Source: DSSB01 sp046346845 (GTDB lineage: Bacteria > UBA10199 > DSSB01). Taken from it: a stretch of DNA of 64,000 nt. The stretch is taken from the NCBI GenBank assembly GCA_046346845.1, contig JAXMHH010000005.1, positions 313,706 to 377,705 on the forward strand, read 5' to 3'. Below the pieces are notes generated by a model that did not search any database, was not told where the DNA came from, and saw only the letters and a program-made list of their open reading frames with translations. Position numbers and translations under genes: made by a program. The first letter of the stretch is position 1. Each line of letters starts with the position of its first letter. Positions 17,252 to 25,705 of this stretch are shown here, in pieces.

Positions 17252-20047
17252 TTACTTGGTTTCCTTGGGAAAGGCGCGGATCAACACCGCCTCGGCGGTC
17301 CCGGGGGGCGGGACCAGGGAGGCTGGCAAGGCCTTGCGGCCGTGGGCGGCGCCGAAAAAACTCACCGCGAGGCTGGGCTGAAAACCCGGGGCGCGGCTGT
17401 TCCCGGCCGTGTGCAAAAGTTCGCCCAGCTTGGTCGCGTCGCCCTCGGCGCGAAAATAGACGAGCAGGGCCGAGGAGAAATAATCCGAGGCGGTGGCCCC
17501 GCCGCTCAATTTTTCAATCGCGAGCCGGGAATCGCAGTTGGGATCACGCAGCGCCTGCATCAACACCAGCCGATCGTGCAGGTGCAGGGAATCCACCTGG
17601 CTGTCGAGGTGCTCCAGCAGGTCCGGTCCGCGGGTGGCGTGACGGATCAGAAAACTTACGGTCTCGGCGGTCAGGGCCATGGTCGCGGCCGTCTCGTCGG
17701 AGGCGCGGTATTCTTCCGCGAGCTTTTGCACCGACTTATAGACCTCCACCGGCTCGGTGGGGTTGCGGGCGGCGAGCAAGATGCCCTCGTGGAGCAATTC
17801 CAAATCGAGATCGTGGGTGGCGGCCGCTTGGGAATCCAGGGCGAGCAGGCGCCGGCGCACCGGGCTCTCGGGGCGGCCCGAAATCGGCGGCAAGACCAGG
17901 GCGAGGGCGGCCCCTTGGCGGCGGTCGAGCAATTCCAGCGCCGCGGCGTTGCGGCCCAACAAGCGATTCAGTCCCGGAATGCGCCAAACGGCCTTGCCGT
18001 AAAAATCGTTCAGGCTGTCCTTCGCGCCCTCTAGCTGCCGGTAGAGACCCTCGCTCCATCCGGAGGTCTTGGCCCGCTGCAGGATCTCCCGCATCCGGGC
18101 GAGCGAGGAGGCAAAGGCGCTGCGTTGGGCCTCGTCCTGCTCGATCTGGGCGCTTTGCTGCTCGGCCACCTCGGGCTTGATCTCCTGTCCGCTGGCGGCG
18201 GAGCGTCGGAACAGGACCTTCAGGGTGGCGACGCTGCGTTGGATCGCAGTCTCATGGGCCCTTGCCTCCCGGAGCTCCGCCTCCACTTCTTCCAAGGCCC
18301 GGGTGAATTCCTCGTCGTGCTCCAAATCCGGGCGTTCGTTGCTGCGGTCGAGCAGCTCCTGAAGCCGTTTGGCCGCCTTGCCCAGGACGGTGTCCCGATG
18401 CTCGGCACTCTGGGAGTACTCCTCGAGATTTTTTCGCAATAACTCAAAAACGGCCGCGCGTCGGGTGGGGGGGCCTTCGGGTTTCGAGGGCCGGTTGGAA
18501 TCGCCGCCCTGCCCGTCCCCCTCCATGCTCATCGCCAGAACGTCGATCGGCCGCGGTTCGCGACGCCCCGCCGAGCGACCCGCCCAGGCGAATGCCCAGG
18601 GCGAGAAGGAGCCGAAGGCGTCGAGGAAAGGAGGTGTGCCCTCGTCGTGGGCGGTGCGGAAACGGGAGGCCAGGAGCGGCAGGCCCCGGCCTTCCATCGC
18701 CCGAGCCAGCCGAGAACCTCGCCCTTGTTGGGCGCCGACAATCCAGTCTTCCAAGGCGAAGGGACTCATGCGACCCTCGCGCAGGGCATCGTGGATTTCG
18801 TTCCAGACCCGATCGTGGAGGGGGTGCTCGGGGCGGAGGTGAGCCAGCTGCAACAGCTCCCGAGCGCCGTTGGCCAGCAACTGAGCCCGCCGCGCCTCCA
18901 CCGCCCCCGGCAGAAAATTCAGGCCCAATCCCTCCATCGCGCGGCCTGCCAGGCGCAGGTGGCCGACGCTGAGCAATCCTTGCACCCAGGGATTGGAATT
19001 GGGCAGGGCCGTTTCCAGGCCGAGCGACACGTTGAGGGAGTGGGCTCCGCTGAGGGCGGCGAATTCCGTACCGAAGCGCAGGGCCTCGAAGGTAAAGCGC
19101 CCGAAGGGACTGAATTCCCCGTTGGCGGCATTGAGCCCGCCCCAACGGCGAATCGCCGGGGCGGAGAGCTGCAGGAAATTGCCGCCCGCGCGCAGCAGGC
19201 CGAAGGAGGTGAATCCGGAAAGCAGATCCCGGCGCAGGGCCTCGGGGTCGAATACACCCTCCCCCCCCGAGAACAGCTGGGTACCGAGCCTGCGGGTCAA
19301 GGTGAAGGCCGGCACCTCGACGGCCAAGGCGGCTCCCTCGGAAACCAAGAGGGTCCCCCAACCGAAACGCAGCGACCGAGACAGGACGGCCAGAGAGGCG
19401 GCCCGCGAGGCCAACATGCCGCTGCCGAAGGAGACGAGCATCACGGGAGAACCCAATTCCCGCAGCAGACGCGGCGCCTGATATTCGAATTGGGCCCCGA
19501 AGCCTCCCCCTCCGTTCAACACCTCCAGGCGGGCCAGGGCCCGGGCTCGGAGGGCGGGATGGCCGGCGGCCAGGCGCAACAATTCCCTGGCGAAGGCGGG
19601 GGCGCGATCTTGCCGGAGGTTGCGTTCGGCCAGATTGAGCGCGGCCTCGGCGAACAGCTCGGCGTCGGTCTCAGCCAGCAGGGAGTTGAACTCCGCCAGC
19701 GCCTCGCCTCCGTTCGCCGGCGCAGCGGCGAGCAGGCGGCGCAGCGCCGCGACATCGAAACTGGAATCGGTCAAGGCGAGCTCCACCTGGCGGCGGTATT
19801 GGTTCCAGGCAAGGGAACTTTCGGCGCGGCGCGGACTGTAGTGGGCAACCCAGGCTTGCGCTTCGTGCTGCCGCCGTTGGGCCTCTTCCGCGACCGCCAC
19901 CGCGACCACGCCCAGGGCGACGCGCGCCAATTGCGGGTCGGCGAGCCATTCCGCGGCGAGGGAGGTCCCTCCGCCAGGGGCGGAAAAGGCTGAAGGCGCT
20001 GGGGCGAGCCGAGCGCCGGGCGGAAAATTCCCGGGAGCGGGAGTCAT
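17252..20047 (-). CDS. Giant paralogue of the hydrophobic-core family (931 aa)
   Basis: The N-terminal helical module (ETDAELFAEAALNLAERN) leads into the hinge ARLEVLNGGGGFGAQFEY, nearly identical to ERLEVLQGGGGFGRRLEF in the protein at 39023. The hydrophobic core follows (about 175-385; SPVMLVSFGSGMLASRAASL, AVEVPAFTLTRRL). Downstream are a segment like the 39023 protein (FSPWAFAWAGR), a charged linker (about 500-530), a coiled-coil region (about 535-660) and a helical tail. No catalytic motif is visible in the tail. It starts at ATG 20047 with no signal peptide. Function unknown; see the family finding. Confidence 0.7.
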   Translation of the reverse strand: MTPAPGNFPPGARLAPAPSAFSAPGGGTSLAAEWLADPQLARVALGVVAVAVAEEAQRRQHEAQAWVAHYSPRRAESSLAWNQYRRQVELALTDSSFDVAALRRLLAAAPANGGEALAEFNSLLAETDAELFAEAALNLAERNLRQDRAPAFARELLRLAAGHPALRARALARLEVLNGGGGFGAQFEYQAPRLLRELGSPVMLVSFGSGMLASRAASLAVLSRSLRFGWGTLLVSEGAALAVEVPAFTLTRRLGTQLFSGGEGVFDPEALRRDLLSGFTSFGLLRAGGNFLQLSAPAIRRWGGLNAANGEFSPFGRFTFEALRFGTEFAALSGAHSLNVSLGLETALPNSNPWVQGLLSVGHLRLAGRAMEGLGLNFLPGAVEARRAQLLANGARELLQLAHLRPEHPLHDRVWNEIHDALREGRMSPFALEDWIVGAQQGRGSRLARAMEGRGLPLLASRFRTAHDEGTPPFLDAFGSFSPWAFAWAGRSAGRREPRPIDVLAMSMEGDGQGGDSNRPSKPEGPPTRRAAVFELLRKNLEEYSQSAEHRDTVLGKAAKRLQELLDRSNERPDLEHDEEFTRALEEVEAELREARAHETAIQRSVATLKVLFRRSAASGQEIKPEVAEQQSAQIEQDEAQRSAFASSLARMREILQRAKTSGWSEGLYRQLEGAKDSLNDFYGKAVWRIPGLNRLLGRNAAALELLDRRQGAALALVLPPISGRPESPVRRRLLALDSQAAATHDLDLELLHEGILLAARNPTEPVEVYKSVQKLAEEYRASDETAATMALTAETVSFLIRHATRGPDLLEHLDSQVDSLHLHDRLVLMQALRDPNCDSRLAIEKLSGGATASDYFSSALLVYFRAEGDATKLGELLHTAGNSRAPGFQPSLAVSFFGAAHGRKALPASLVPPPGTAEAVLIRAFPKETK

Positions 20048-20087
20048 AAAAACCCTGAAATTACAGAATTTTACTTATAATATGAGG

Positions 20088-20098
20088 ACTTATCGCGA
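20088..20098 (-). promoter_or_regulatory. 11-bp element shared with the upstream region of the paralogue at 39023
   Basis: Read in the gene direction, TCGCGATAAGT lies 41 bp before the start of the 931-residue gene. The same 11 bases occur at 41784-41794, 26 bp before the 911-residue paralogue. It could be a shared promoter or regulator site; chance is not excluded. Confidence 0.3.
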
Positions 20099-20269
20099 TG
20101 GCCGGAAATTTGTTGCCTGCTGAACACCGACCGGGGCCCCAAGCGCCGTTTCATTTTCGGAATGTCCAGGGACCGAGGCGACGGATTTTCGTCCTCCTCT
20201 CCCCACCCATGCCTCGCTTCTCTGCGACCTTCCCCTGAAAAAGTCAAAGGATTCCGATCCCGCCTTCGC

Positions 20270-20285
20270 TGGCATTCGCTTTGCT
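20270..20285 (+). promoter_or_regulatory. Sigma-54 promoter for the comEA-like gene
   Basis: TGGCATTCGCTTTGCT has the -24 GG at 20271-20272 and the -12 GC at 20283-20284 with 10 nt between, one mismatch to TGGCAC and a perfect TTGCT. The expected start near 20296 gives a leader of about 49 nt before the ATG at 20345. Confidence 0.65.
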
Positions 20286-20344
20286 TTCGAAAAAATCCGT
20301 CAACAACATCAACCTCTTCTTCCTCACAGGAAAGGAGCCTTTTC

Positions 20345-20719
20345 ATGTCTAAGAAAATCCTCGTCACCCTCCTCTTGCCGGTCCTGGCCCTGTTGCTGGG
20401 CAGCTCGGCCCCGCAAAACGCCGCAGCCAAGGCACTGGAAGGCGTCGTCAACATCAACACCGCCACTCCGCAGGAACTCGCCATGCTGCCCGGCATCGGC
20501 AAGGCCAAGGCCGAACAGATCGTGCAATACCGCCAGAGCAAGCCCTTCGCCTCGGTGGACGACCTGAAAAACATCCCCGGGCTCGGCGCCAAGCGCATCG
20601 AGGCGATGCGCCCGCACGTCGTGACGGAGGGCACGACCACCGCCAAGCGCCTTCCCAATAAAAAGGAATCCGGCGCGGCCCCCGCGGCGCCGGCTGGCGC
20701 GGTGAATCCCCAGAGCTAA
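20345..20719 (+). CDS. comEA: ComEA-like helix-hairpin-helix protein
   Basis: 124 residues with a signal peptide (MSKKILVTLLLPVLALLLGS), then one paired helix-hairpin-helix domain: VVNINTATPQELAMLPGIGK, SKPFASVDDLKNIPGLGAKR. This is the ComEA/competence-type DNA-binding domain, which in naturally competent bacteria holds incoming DNA in the periplasm. The tail is Ala/Pro-rich. The ATG at 20345 is set by AAAGGAG 8 bp upstream; a longer in-frame start at 20162 would mask the signal peptide. It appears to be a single-gene unit, with a sigma-54 promoter upstream and a strong terminator downstream. Many such small ComEA homologues exist in non-competent bacteria, so a role in DNA uptake is not proven. 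Confidence 0.85.
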   Translation: MSKKILVTLLLPVLALLLGSSAPQNAAAKALEGVVNINTATPQELAMLPGIGKAKAEQIVQYRQSKPFASVDDLKNIPGLGAKRIEAMRPHVVTEGTTTAKRLPNKKESGAAPAAPAGAVNPQS

Positions 20720-20740
20720 GCCTCCCCCCAAACCACCCCA

Positions 20741-20779
20741 CGCGACGAGGCCCGCCCAGCCTCGTCGCGTCCTTTTTTT
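20741..20779 (+). terminator. Rho-independent terminator after the comEA-like gene
   Basis: A perfect 10-bp stem CGCGACGAGG / CCTCGTCGCG (20741-20750 and 20760-20769) with a 9-nt loop is followed by a seven-T run ending at 20779. It lies 22 bp after the comEA-like stop codon. Confidence 0.9.
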
Positions 20780-20813
20780 CCGACTTCCCTCTATTCATCC
20801 ATACAAAATATCT

Positions 20814-20924
20814 GGACACATAGCGGGACATATAGAAGAATTATTTAGCAAGTTTTGCTTTTAACAATTTGAATTTATTAGATAATATTTGAGACATATA
20901 TGCGGACATATGAAAGGACACATA
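20814..20924 (+). repeat. Five GGACAYATA repeats around the fic start
   Basis: Near-identical copies (GGACACATA or GGACATATA; one copy begins AGACATATA) start at 20814, 20826, 20892, 20904 and 20916. Four of them lie in 12-bp steps as two clusters. The last two lie inside the start of the fic gene and encode RTYERTH. The upstream copies are in the same reading phase, which could mean a local duplication or an operator array. Confidence 0.6.
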
Positions 20925-22069
20925 ATTGGATATCTTTCCGTGTCGACTTGAGAAATGCCGGTTATAAGCTTTGGCTATTACTAGGAGAAGCCGCATCGAA
21001 GTGTGAACATATTGCCGGCGTTCCCTTACGTCCCGGGACAGCCGAACAACTCCATCGATTGTATTTAGCAAAAGGCGCTGCAGCCACAACTGCCATCGAG
21101 GGCAATTCCCTTACCGAGAGTGAGGTTCTAAAATATCTTGAGGGTAGGCTAAAGCTCCCACCTTCCAAAGAATATTTGACCCAAGAAATCGACAATATCG
21201 TCTCCGCTTTCAATCACATCGGTAGACAGATCCAAAACAACGATCTCATTCTGACGTCCGAAAAAATTCGAGAATACAATCGTTTGGTCCTAGCCAATCT
21301 ACCATTGGGAAAAGACATTTTCGCAGGCGAACTAAGAACTCACTCAGTAGTCGTAGGAAATGTGTATCGCGGCGCACCCCCTCAAGATTGCCAGTACTTA
21401 TTAGACCGCCTCTGCGACTGGCTTGAAGGCCCAGATTTTAAGGCCCCATCCGGCCTGGAACTGGTATGGGCTATCCTTAAAGCAGTGGTTGCTCATCTGT
21501 ACTTGGAATGGATTCATCCATTCGGCGATGGCAATGGCCGAACGGGTAGACTTTTAGAATTCCACATTCTTCTATCGGCGGGTATCCCCTCACCATCAGC
21601 ACATCTATTGAGCAATCATTACAACCAAACAAGGTCTGAATACTACCGACAGCTGGATCACGCTAGTAAGTCCGGTGGAAACCTTGTACCTTTCCTCGAA
21701 TATGCAATTCAGGGTTTTGTGGATGGATTGAAGGAACAAATCCAGGTCATTCGCGATCAGCAGTGGGACGTCGTCTGGAGGAATTATGTTCATGAACTGT
21801 TCCGCGACAAAACAAGCGCCAGTGATATTCGTCGCCGACACTTAATACTAGATTTGGGAACTCACTCACAGGCAGTCCCAATCTCAAAACTAACTGAGCT
21901 TACTCCGCGAATTGCCAAGGCCTATGCTTTGAAAAGCTCCAAAACTCTACAGAGGGACCTGGCTGAACTTGAAAGAATGGGGTTATTAGCGCGCCTTCCA
22001 GAAGGCGTTATCGCCACACGAGAAACCATTCTCGCCTTCTTGCCATGGCGAAATCAGGAGAAGAAATAA
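20900..22069 (+). CDS. Fic-domain AMP-transferase (class II, with inhibitory motif)
   Basis: 389 residues. Fic proteins usually transfer AMP from ATP to a hydroxyl of a target protein. The full active motif HPFGDGNGRTGRL is present (His206 catalytic). An N-terminal auto-inhibitory helix motif of the [S/T]xxxE[G/N] type is visible as TTAIEGN (Glu67), so activity is probably held off until relieved. A C-terminal winged-helix-like region (about 320-385) follows. Base composition is clearly lower in GC and codon use differs from all neighbours, pointing to horizontal transfer. It is a stand-alone gene between a strong terminator and the cobalamin riboswitch, with no antitoxin partner, as expected when the inhibitory motif is in cis. 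Confidence 0.92.
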   Translation: MRTYERTHNWISFRVDLRNAGYKLWLLLGEAASKCEHIAGVPLRPGTAEQLHRLYLAKGAAATTAIEGNSLTESEVLKYLEGRLKLPPSKEYLTQEIDNIVSAFNHIGRQIQNNDLILTSEKIREYNRLVLANLPLGKDIFAGELRTHSVVVGNVYRGAPPQDCQYLLDRLCDWLEGPDFKAPSGLELVWAILKAVVAHLYLEWIHPFGDGNGRTGRLLEFHILLSAGIPSPSAHLLSNHYNQTRSEYYRQLDHASKSGGNLVPFLEYAIQGFVDGLKEQIQVIRDQQWDVVWRNYVHELFRDKTSASDIRRRHLILDLGTHSQAVPISKLTELTPRIAKAYALKSSKTLQRDLAELERMGLLARLPEGVIATRETILAFLPWRNQEKK

Positions 22070-22075
22070 ACCCTC

Positions 22076-22104
22076 TTGACACCTCCACCCCCTCCGACTA
22101 TCCC
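22076..22104 (+). promoter_or_regulatory. Probable sigma-70 promoter of the btuB riboswitch transcript
   Basis: TTGACA (22076-22081) is followed after exactly 17 nt by TATCCC (22099-22104). The -35 box is perfect and the -10 is weak. It sits just after the fic stop codon and before the riboswitch aptamer. Confidence 0.5.
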
Positions 22105-22119
22105 CCGGGAAAATGCTTC

Positions 22120-22320
22120 GGGTCCCCACGGACCCACTTGAGTCAAGGGAAGTCCTGTGCGGCAGCCCCAGCGGTCGCCAAATCAGGCACGGTCCCGCCA
22201 CTGTGATGGAGATGCCTTCGCGTCGCTTTAAGTCACTGTCCCTCCTCCCCGGAGGGACGGGAAGGCAAGGCGCGCAGGAAAGCTCCTAAGTCAGGAAACC
22301 CGAGCTCAAGCTAGATTCAC
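22120..22320 (+). promoter_or_regulatory. Cobalamin (adenosylcobalamin) riboswitch
   Basis: The conserved B12-box pieces are present in order: AAGGGAAGTCCTGTG near 22147, the core GGTCCCGCCACTGTGA at about 22191-22206, an internal GC hairpin (CCTCCCCGGAGG region) and AGTCAGGAAACCCG at about 22290-22303. This is the cobalamin-riboswitch consensus, which turns off the downstream gene when B12 is bound. It lies directly before btuB; the sequence after the aptamer probably pairs over the btuB ribosome site. Confidence 0.9.
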
Positions 22321-22367
22321 CTAGGCCCGACAGGGCGGATCTCTTCGCGGAAAGAGAGAGGGATTTC

Positions 22368-24338
22368 TTGAGACGTCTTTTTTTCATTGGCCTCGCACTG
22401 GGGCTCGCCTTGGGCTGGAATCGCGCCGTCGCGCGGGCGGAGCCGCCGACGCAGGTGGCGGGCGCGGAGATCGGCGAATTGGTCGTGCAGGGACAGGGCG
22501 AGACCGAGAGCCCGGAAAAACCCTCCGCCTTCGCCTCGGTGATCCGCCCCGACGACTACAGCGACCAATTGACCACGCTGCCCGAGCTGCTCAGCGACCA
22601 GGTCGGCGTCTTCGTGCAGAGCTTCGGCGGCCTGGGCCAGCTGAGCACCGTCAGCATCCGCGGCTCCACCGCCGAGCAAGTTTCCGTTTATATCGACGGC
22701 ATCAAGATCAACACCGCCCAGGGCGGCGCGGTCGACTTTTCCACCCTCCCGCTCGGCGCCATCGACCGCGTCGAGGTGCTGCGCGGCGGCGCCTCCAGCC
22801 AGTTCGGCAGCGACGCGATCGGCGGGGTGATCAATATCGTCACCAAGCGCGCCCAGAAAAAATACTCCCTCGAGCTCAAGTACAGCGAGGGCAGCTTCTT
22901 CACCATCCAGACCCACGAGGGCTTTTCCAAACGCCTTGGCAAGGTCGGCCTGGTCTTTGACCACACCCATTTCAGCAGCGACGGGGATTTCACCTTCCTC
23001 TCCTCCGGGGTCCAATTCGCCGGCGGCGGCCAGATCGGGGGCGGGAAGGAATTCACCCGCCTGCACAACGGCTTCTTCAGCGAGGGCGTCCTCACCCGAC
23101 TCGACGGCGATTTGAGCGAGAAATGGCGCTGGAATTTCCTCAACGACTTCTTCGTCACCTCCCGCGACGAGCCGGGCACCGAAATCGAGACGACGCAGTT
23201 GTTTCCCGCCAATCCCCTGGACGCCCACGAGCTGCTGTTCCGCAACGCCGCGGGGATAAAAATCAGCGGGGAAGACCTCGGGGTGAAGGGCCTCAACTTC
23301 AGCGTCGCCCCCAACTACCGCATGGAGCGCAGCCACTTCACCGACCCCACGCCGGCCCTGGGCGGCCCCATCGACGTGACCTATTTAAACCAATCCGCGG
23401 CCTTCAAGCCGAAATGGGACTATGCGCGCGACTTCGGCGCGCACCGGCACGACTTCACCCTGCTCTACGATTTTCGCTACGATCACTTCGGCGACGGCTC
23501 GCCCCTGCCGGGGGCGAAGCTCGCCGGCACCCACACGCGGCGCACCAACGCGGTCTTCTTCCAGGATGAGATCAACCTCTTGGAAGGCAATCTCTTCCTC
23601 AATCCCTCGATCCGCTACGAACACGCCAACGACTTCGGGGGCGACGTGGCCATGCACTTCGGCATCGTCGGCCGACCGACGGACTGGGTGAGCTTGAAGG
23701 CCAATGTCGAGAATTCCTTCCGCTACCCCAGCTTCAACGAGCTGTATCTTCCCGACCAGGGCTTCATCCGCGGCAACCCCAACCTACTCAAGGAGGAGGC
23801 CCTCAATTTCGACGCCGGGGCAATCTTCCAGAAGGCCTGGGCCCACGCCGAGCTGAGCTATTTCCGCAACCAGATCGACAATTCGATCGTCTTCGTCCCG
23901 ATCAGCGCCTTTACCATCGCCCCGCTCAACACCGGCCCCGCCACCGCCCAGGGCCTGGAGGCGACGCTGAAATTGACTCCCCTGAAGTTCTTGGAATTCA
24001 CCGGCAACTACACCTACCTGCACGCCCAGCTCGACGGCACCGGCAAGCAGCTGCCCGGCCGCCCGCGCCACCTGGCCAATGCGAAGCTGGAGTTTTCTTG
24101 GAAATACGGTTCGGTGTTCGGCTCGGTGCAGTACATCGACAAGCTGCCGATCGATTTCACCAACACCAAATTCTTAAGCCAACGCACCCTGGTCGACGTG
24201 GGCGGGACCTTCAAGTGGAAGGACCGCTATTTCCTCACCTTGCAGGGCAAGAATGTCGGCAACGTCCAGACCTTCGACTCGGTCGGTTTTCCGCTGCCGC
24301 GGGCCAGCGTCTATCTGTCGTTCGGATATAAAACCTAA
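22368..24338 (+). CDS. btuB: TonB-dependent vitamin B12 outer-membrane receptor
   Basis: 656 residues. A signal peptide (RRLFFIGLALGLALGW) is followed by a TonB-box-like EIGELVVQGQ, a plug domain (LPELLSDQVGVFVQSFGG, SIRGSTAEQVSVYIDGI, IDRVEVLRGGASSQFGSDAI) and a 22-strand-type barrel ending in an aromatic-rich strand (ASVYLSFGYKT). It imports cobalamin across the outer membrane using TonB energy. The start appears to be TTG at 22368, 6 bp after GAGAGGG; no upstream ATG fits. The cobalamin riboswitch immediately upstream supports B12 as substrate. It heads a run of surface lipoproteins that follow at short gaps. Confidence 0.93.
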   Translation: MRRLFFIGLALGLALGWNRAVARAEPPTQVAGAEIGELVVQGQGETESPEKPSAFASVIRPDDYSDQLTTLPELLSDQVGVFVQSFGGLGQLSTVSIRGSTAEQVSVYIDGIKINTAQGGAVDFSTLPLGAIDRVEVLRGGASSQFGSDAIGGVINIVTKRAQKKYSLELKYSEGSFFTIQTHEGFSKRLGKVGLVFDHTHFSSDGDFTFLSSGVQFAGGGQIGGGKEFTRLHNGFFSEGVLTRLDGDLSEKWRWNFLNDFFVTSRDEPGTEIETTQLFPANPLDAHELLFRNAAGIKISGEDLGVKGLNFSVAPNYRMERSHFTDPTPALGGPIDVTYLNQSAAFKPKWDYARDFGAHRHDFTLLYDFRYDHFGDGSPLPGAKLAGTHTRRTNAVFFQDEINLLEGNLFLNPSIRYEHANDFGGDVAMHFGIVGRPTDWVSLKANVENSFRYPSFNELYLPDQGFIRGNPNLLKEEALNFDAGAIFQKAWAHAELSYFRNQIDNSIVFVPISAFTIAPLNTGPATAQGLEATLKLTPLKFLEFTGNYTYLHAQLDGTGKQLPGRPRHLANAKLEFSWKYGSVFGSVQYIDKLPIDFTNTKFLSQRTLVDVGGTFKWKDRYFLTLQGKNVGNVQTFDSVGFPLPRASVYLSFGYKT

Positions 24339-24349
24339 AGGAGAAACAC

Positions 24350-25687
24350 ATGAAAGGCCTCCCTTCCACCATCCTGCTACTGACCGCATGCGCCGCCCTG
24401 GGCGCAGGCTGCGCATCGGGAACCATCCAAACCAATCCCGGCAACGGCAATAACAACACCGGCAACGGAGACCAGAGCACGCCCGCCTCCTTCGCCGGCG
24501 CGACCGTCAACCTCAACGCCTTCAGCCTGGGAGGGGACTTTCCGCCCGATCTCCAGATCCCCGACGTCGCCGGCATGGACTCGACGGCCTTCGTGGTGAA
24601 CTTCACGCCGGCCGGCGTGGTGCCCATCGACTTGGAGGCCAATCCCTTGAAGGTCTCGACGAAGTTCGCCACCTTCGACGCCAGCGCCATCCCCGAGGCC
24701 GCCTTCCCCAACCACGTGGAAATCCTGAGCCCCACCCAGGCCTTCCTGCTCGGGGGCAGCGGGGTGGTCTATTACAATCCGACCAGCGGGGCGGTCTTTC
24801 AGGTCCTGGACCTGACCACGCCGGTCAACTTGACCCAGGCGCTGCCCCTCTCCGGACCCTGCGATTACGATTTCGACACCGTCCCCGACACCCAGGTAGG
24901 CCCGGGTTCCTTCTCGCCCAATTTCGCCGCCGACCTGACAGTGATCGGCAACCGGCTCTTCGTCTCGATGAGCAATGCCTGCTTTGACGCCAGCTTTTCT
25001 TCTTTCTATGTGCAGGGCCTGGTACGGGTGTTCGATATCAACAACACCCCGCCCTACCTCACCCCCGCCGCGAAACCCTTCATCGTGCTGAACGGCTTCA
25101 ACGCGACGGGCTTGAGCCTAGCCAACGGCAAGCTGATCGCGACCAGCACCGGCGACACCAAGCTGGTCTCCGGCAACACCGTCCCCGAGACGGATTCCAT
25201 CCTGGACGAGATCGATCCGAACTCCCTCACCGTCACCCGCAGTCTCAACCTGGGCAAGGTCGCGGCCAACTTTCAGCCGCTGGCGGTGACCGAGGACGGC
25301 AAGTCCGGCTTCATCGGTTCCTCCGCCTTCAGCGAGGTCTACGAGATCGACCTGGGCGCCCTCACCGCGCTGCGCGGCGCCGCCAATCCCATCGAGATCA
25401 GCGGAGCGGCCAACGATTTCATCACCGACCAGGACATCGCCTTCGGCGGCGAGCTGCTCTTCGTCTCCAGCTTCAACCGCTCCGCCGTGAACGCCGTCGA
25501 CCTGACGACCAGCGACCGGAAGGTGCTCGGCAATGCCCTGGACTTCGCCTTTCCCTCCTCGCCGGGGATCACGGGCGCGGGACCCATGGCCTTGCGCCCC
25601 GGCCAACCCGCGGCGGACTTCTCCGGCCCGGACCTGTTCGTCCTGACGAGCTCGCCGGGGACGATTTCCACGGCTACCACTTATTAA
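24350..25687 (+). CDS. Beta-propeller surface lipoprotein, B12-regulated
   Basis: 445 residues. The signal peptide ends in a lipobox (LGAGC at about residue 22), then an Asn/Gly-rich linker, then repeating beta-rich units with patterns such as FVSSFNRSAVNAVDLTTSDR that look like a seven-bladed beta-propeller. It starts 11 bp after btuB behind AAGGAG, so it is in the riboswitch-controlled operon. In Bacteroides the propeller lipoprotein BtuG caps BtuB and captures B12; an equivalent role here is inferred from fold and position, not from detectable identity. Confidence 0.75.
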   Translation: MKGLPSTILLLTACAALGAGCASGTIQTNPGNGNNNTGNGDQSTPASFAGATVNLNAFSLGGDFPPDLQIPDVAGMDSTAFVVNFTPAGVVPIDLEANPLKVSTKFATFDASAIPEAAFPNHVEILSPTQAFLLGGSGVVYYNPTSGAVFQVLDLTTPVNLTQALPLSGPCDYDFDTVPDTQVGPGSFSPNFAADLTVIGNRLFVSMSNACFDASFSSFYVQGLVRVFDINNTPPYLTPAAKPFIVLNGFNATGLSLANGKLIATSTGDTKLVSGNTVPETDSILDEIDPNSLTVTRSLNLGKVAANFQPLAVTEDGKSGFIGSSAFSEVYEIDLGALTALRGAANPIEISGAANDFITDQDIAFGGELLFVSSFNRSAVNAVDLTTSDRKVLGNALDFAFPSSPGITGAGPMALRPGQPAADFSGPDLFVLTSSPGTISTATTY

Positions 25688-25705
25688 ACCGATCGGGAGC
25701 CTGAA

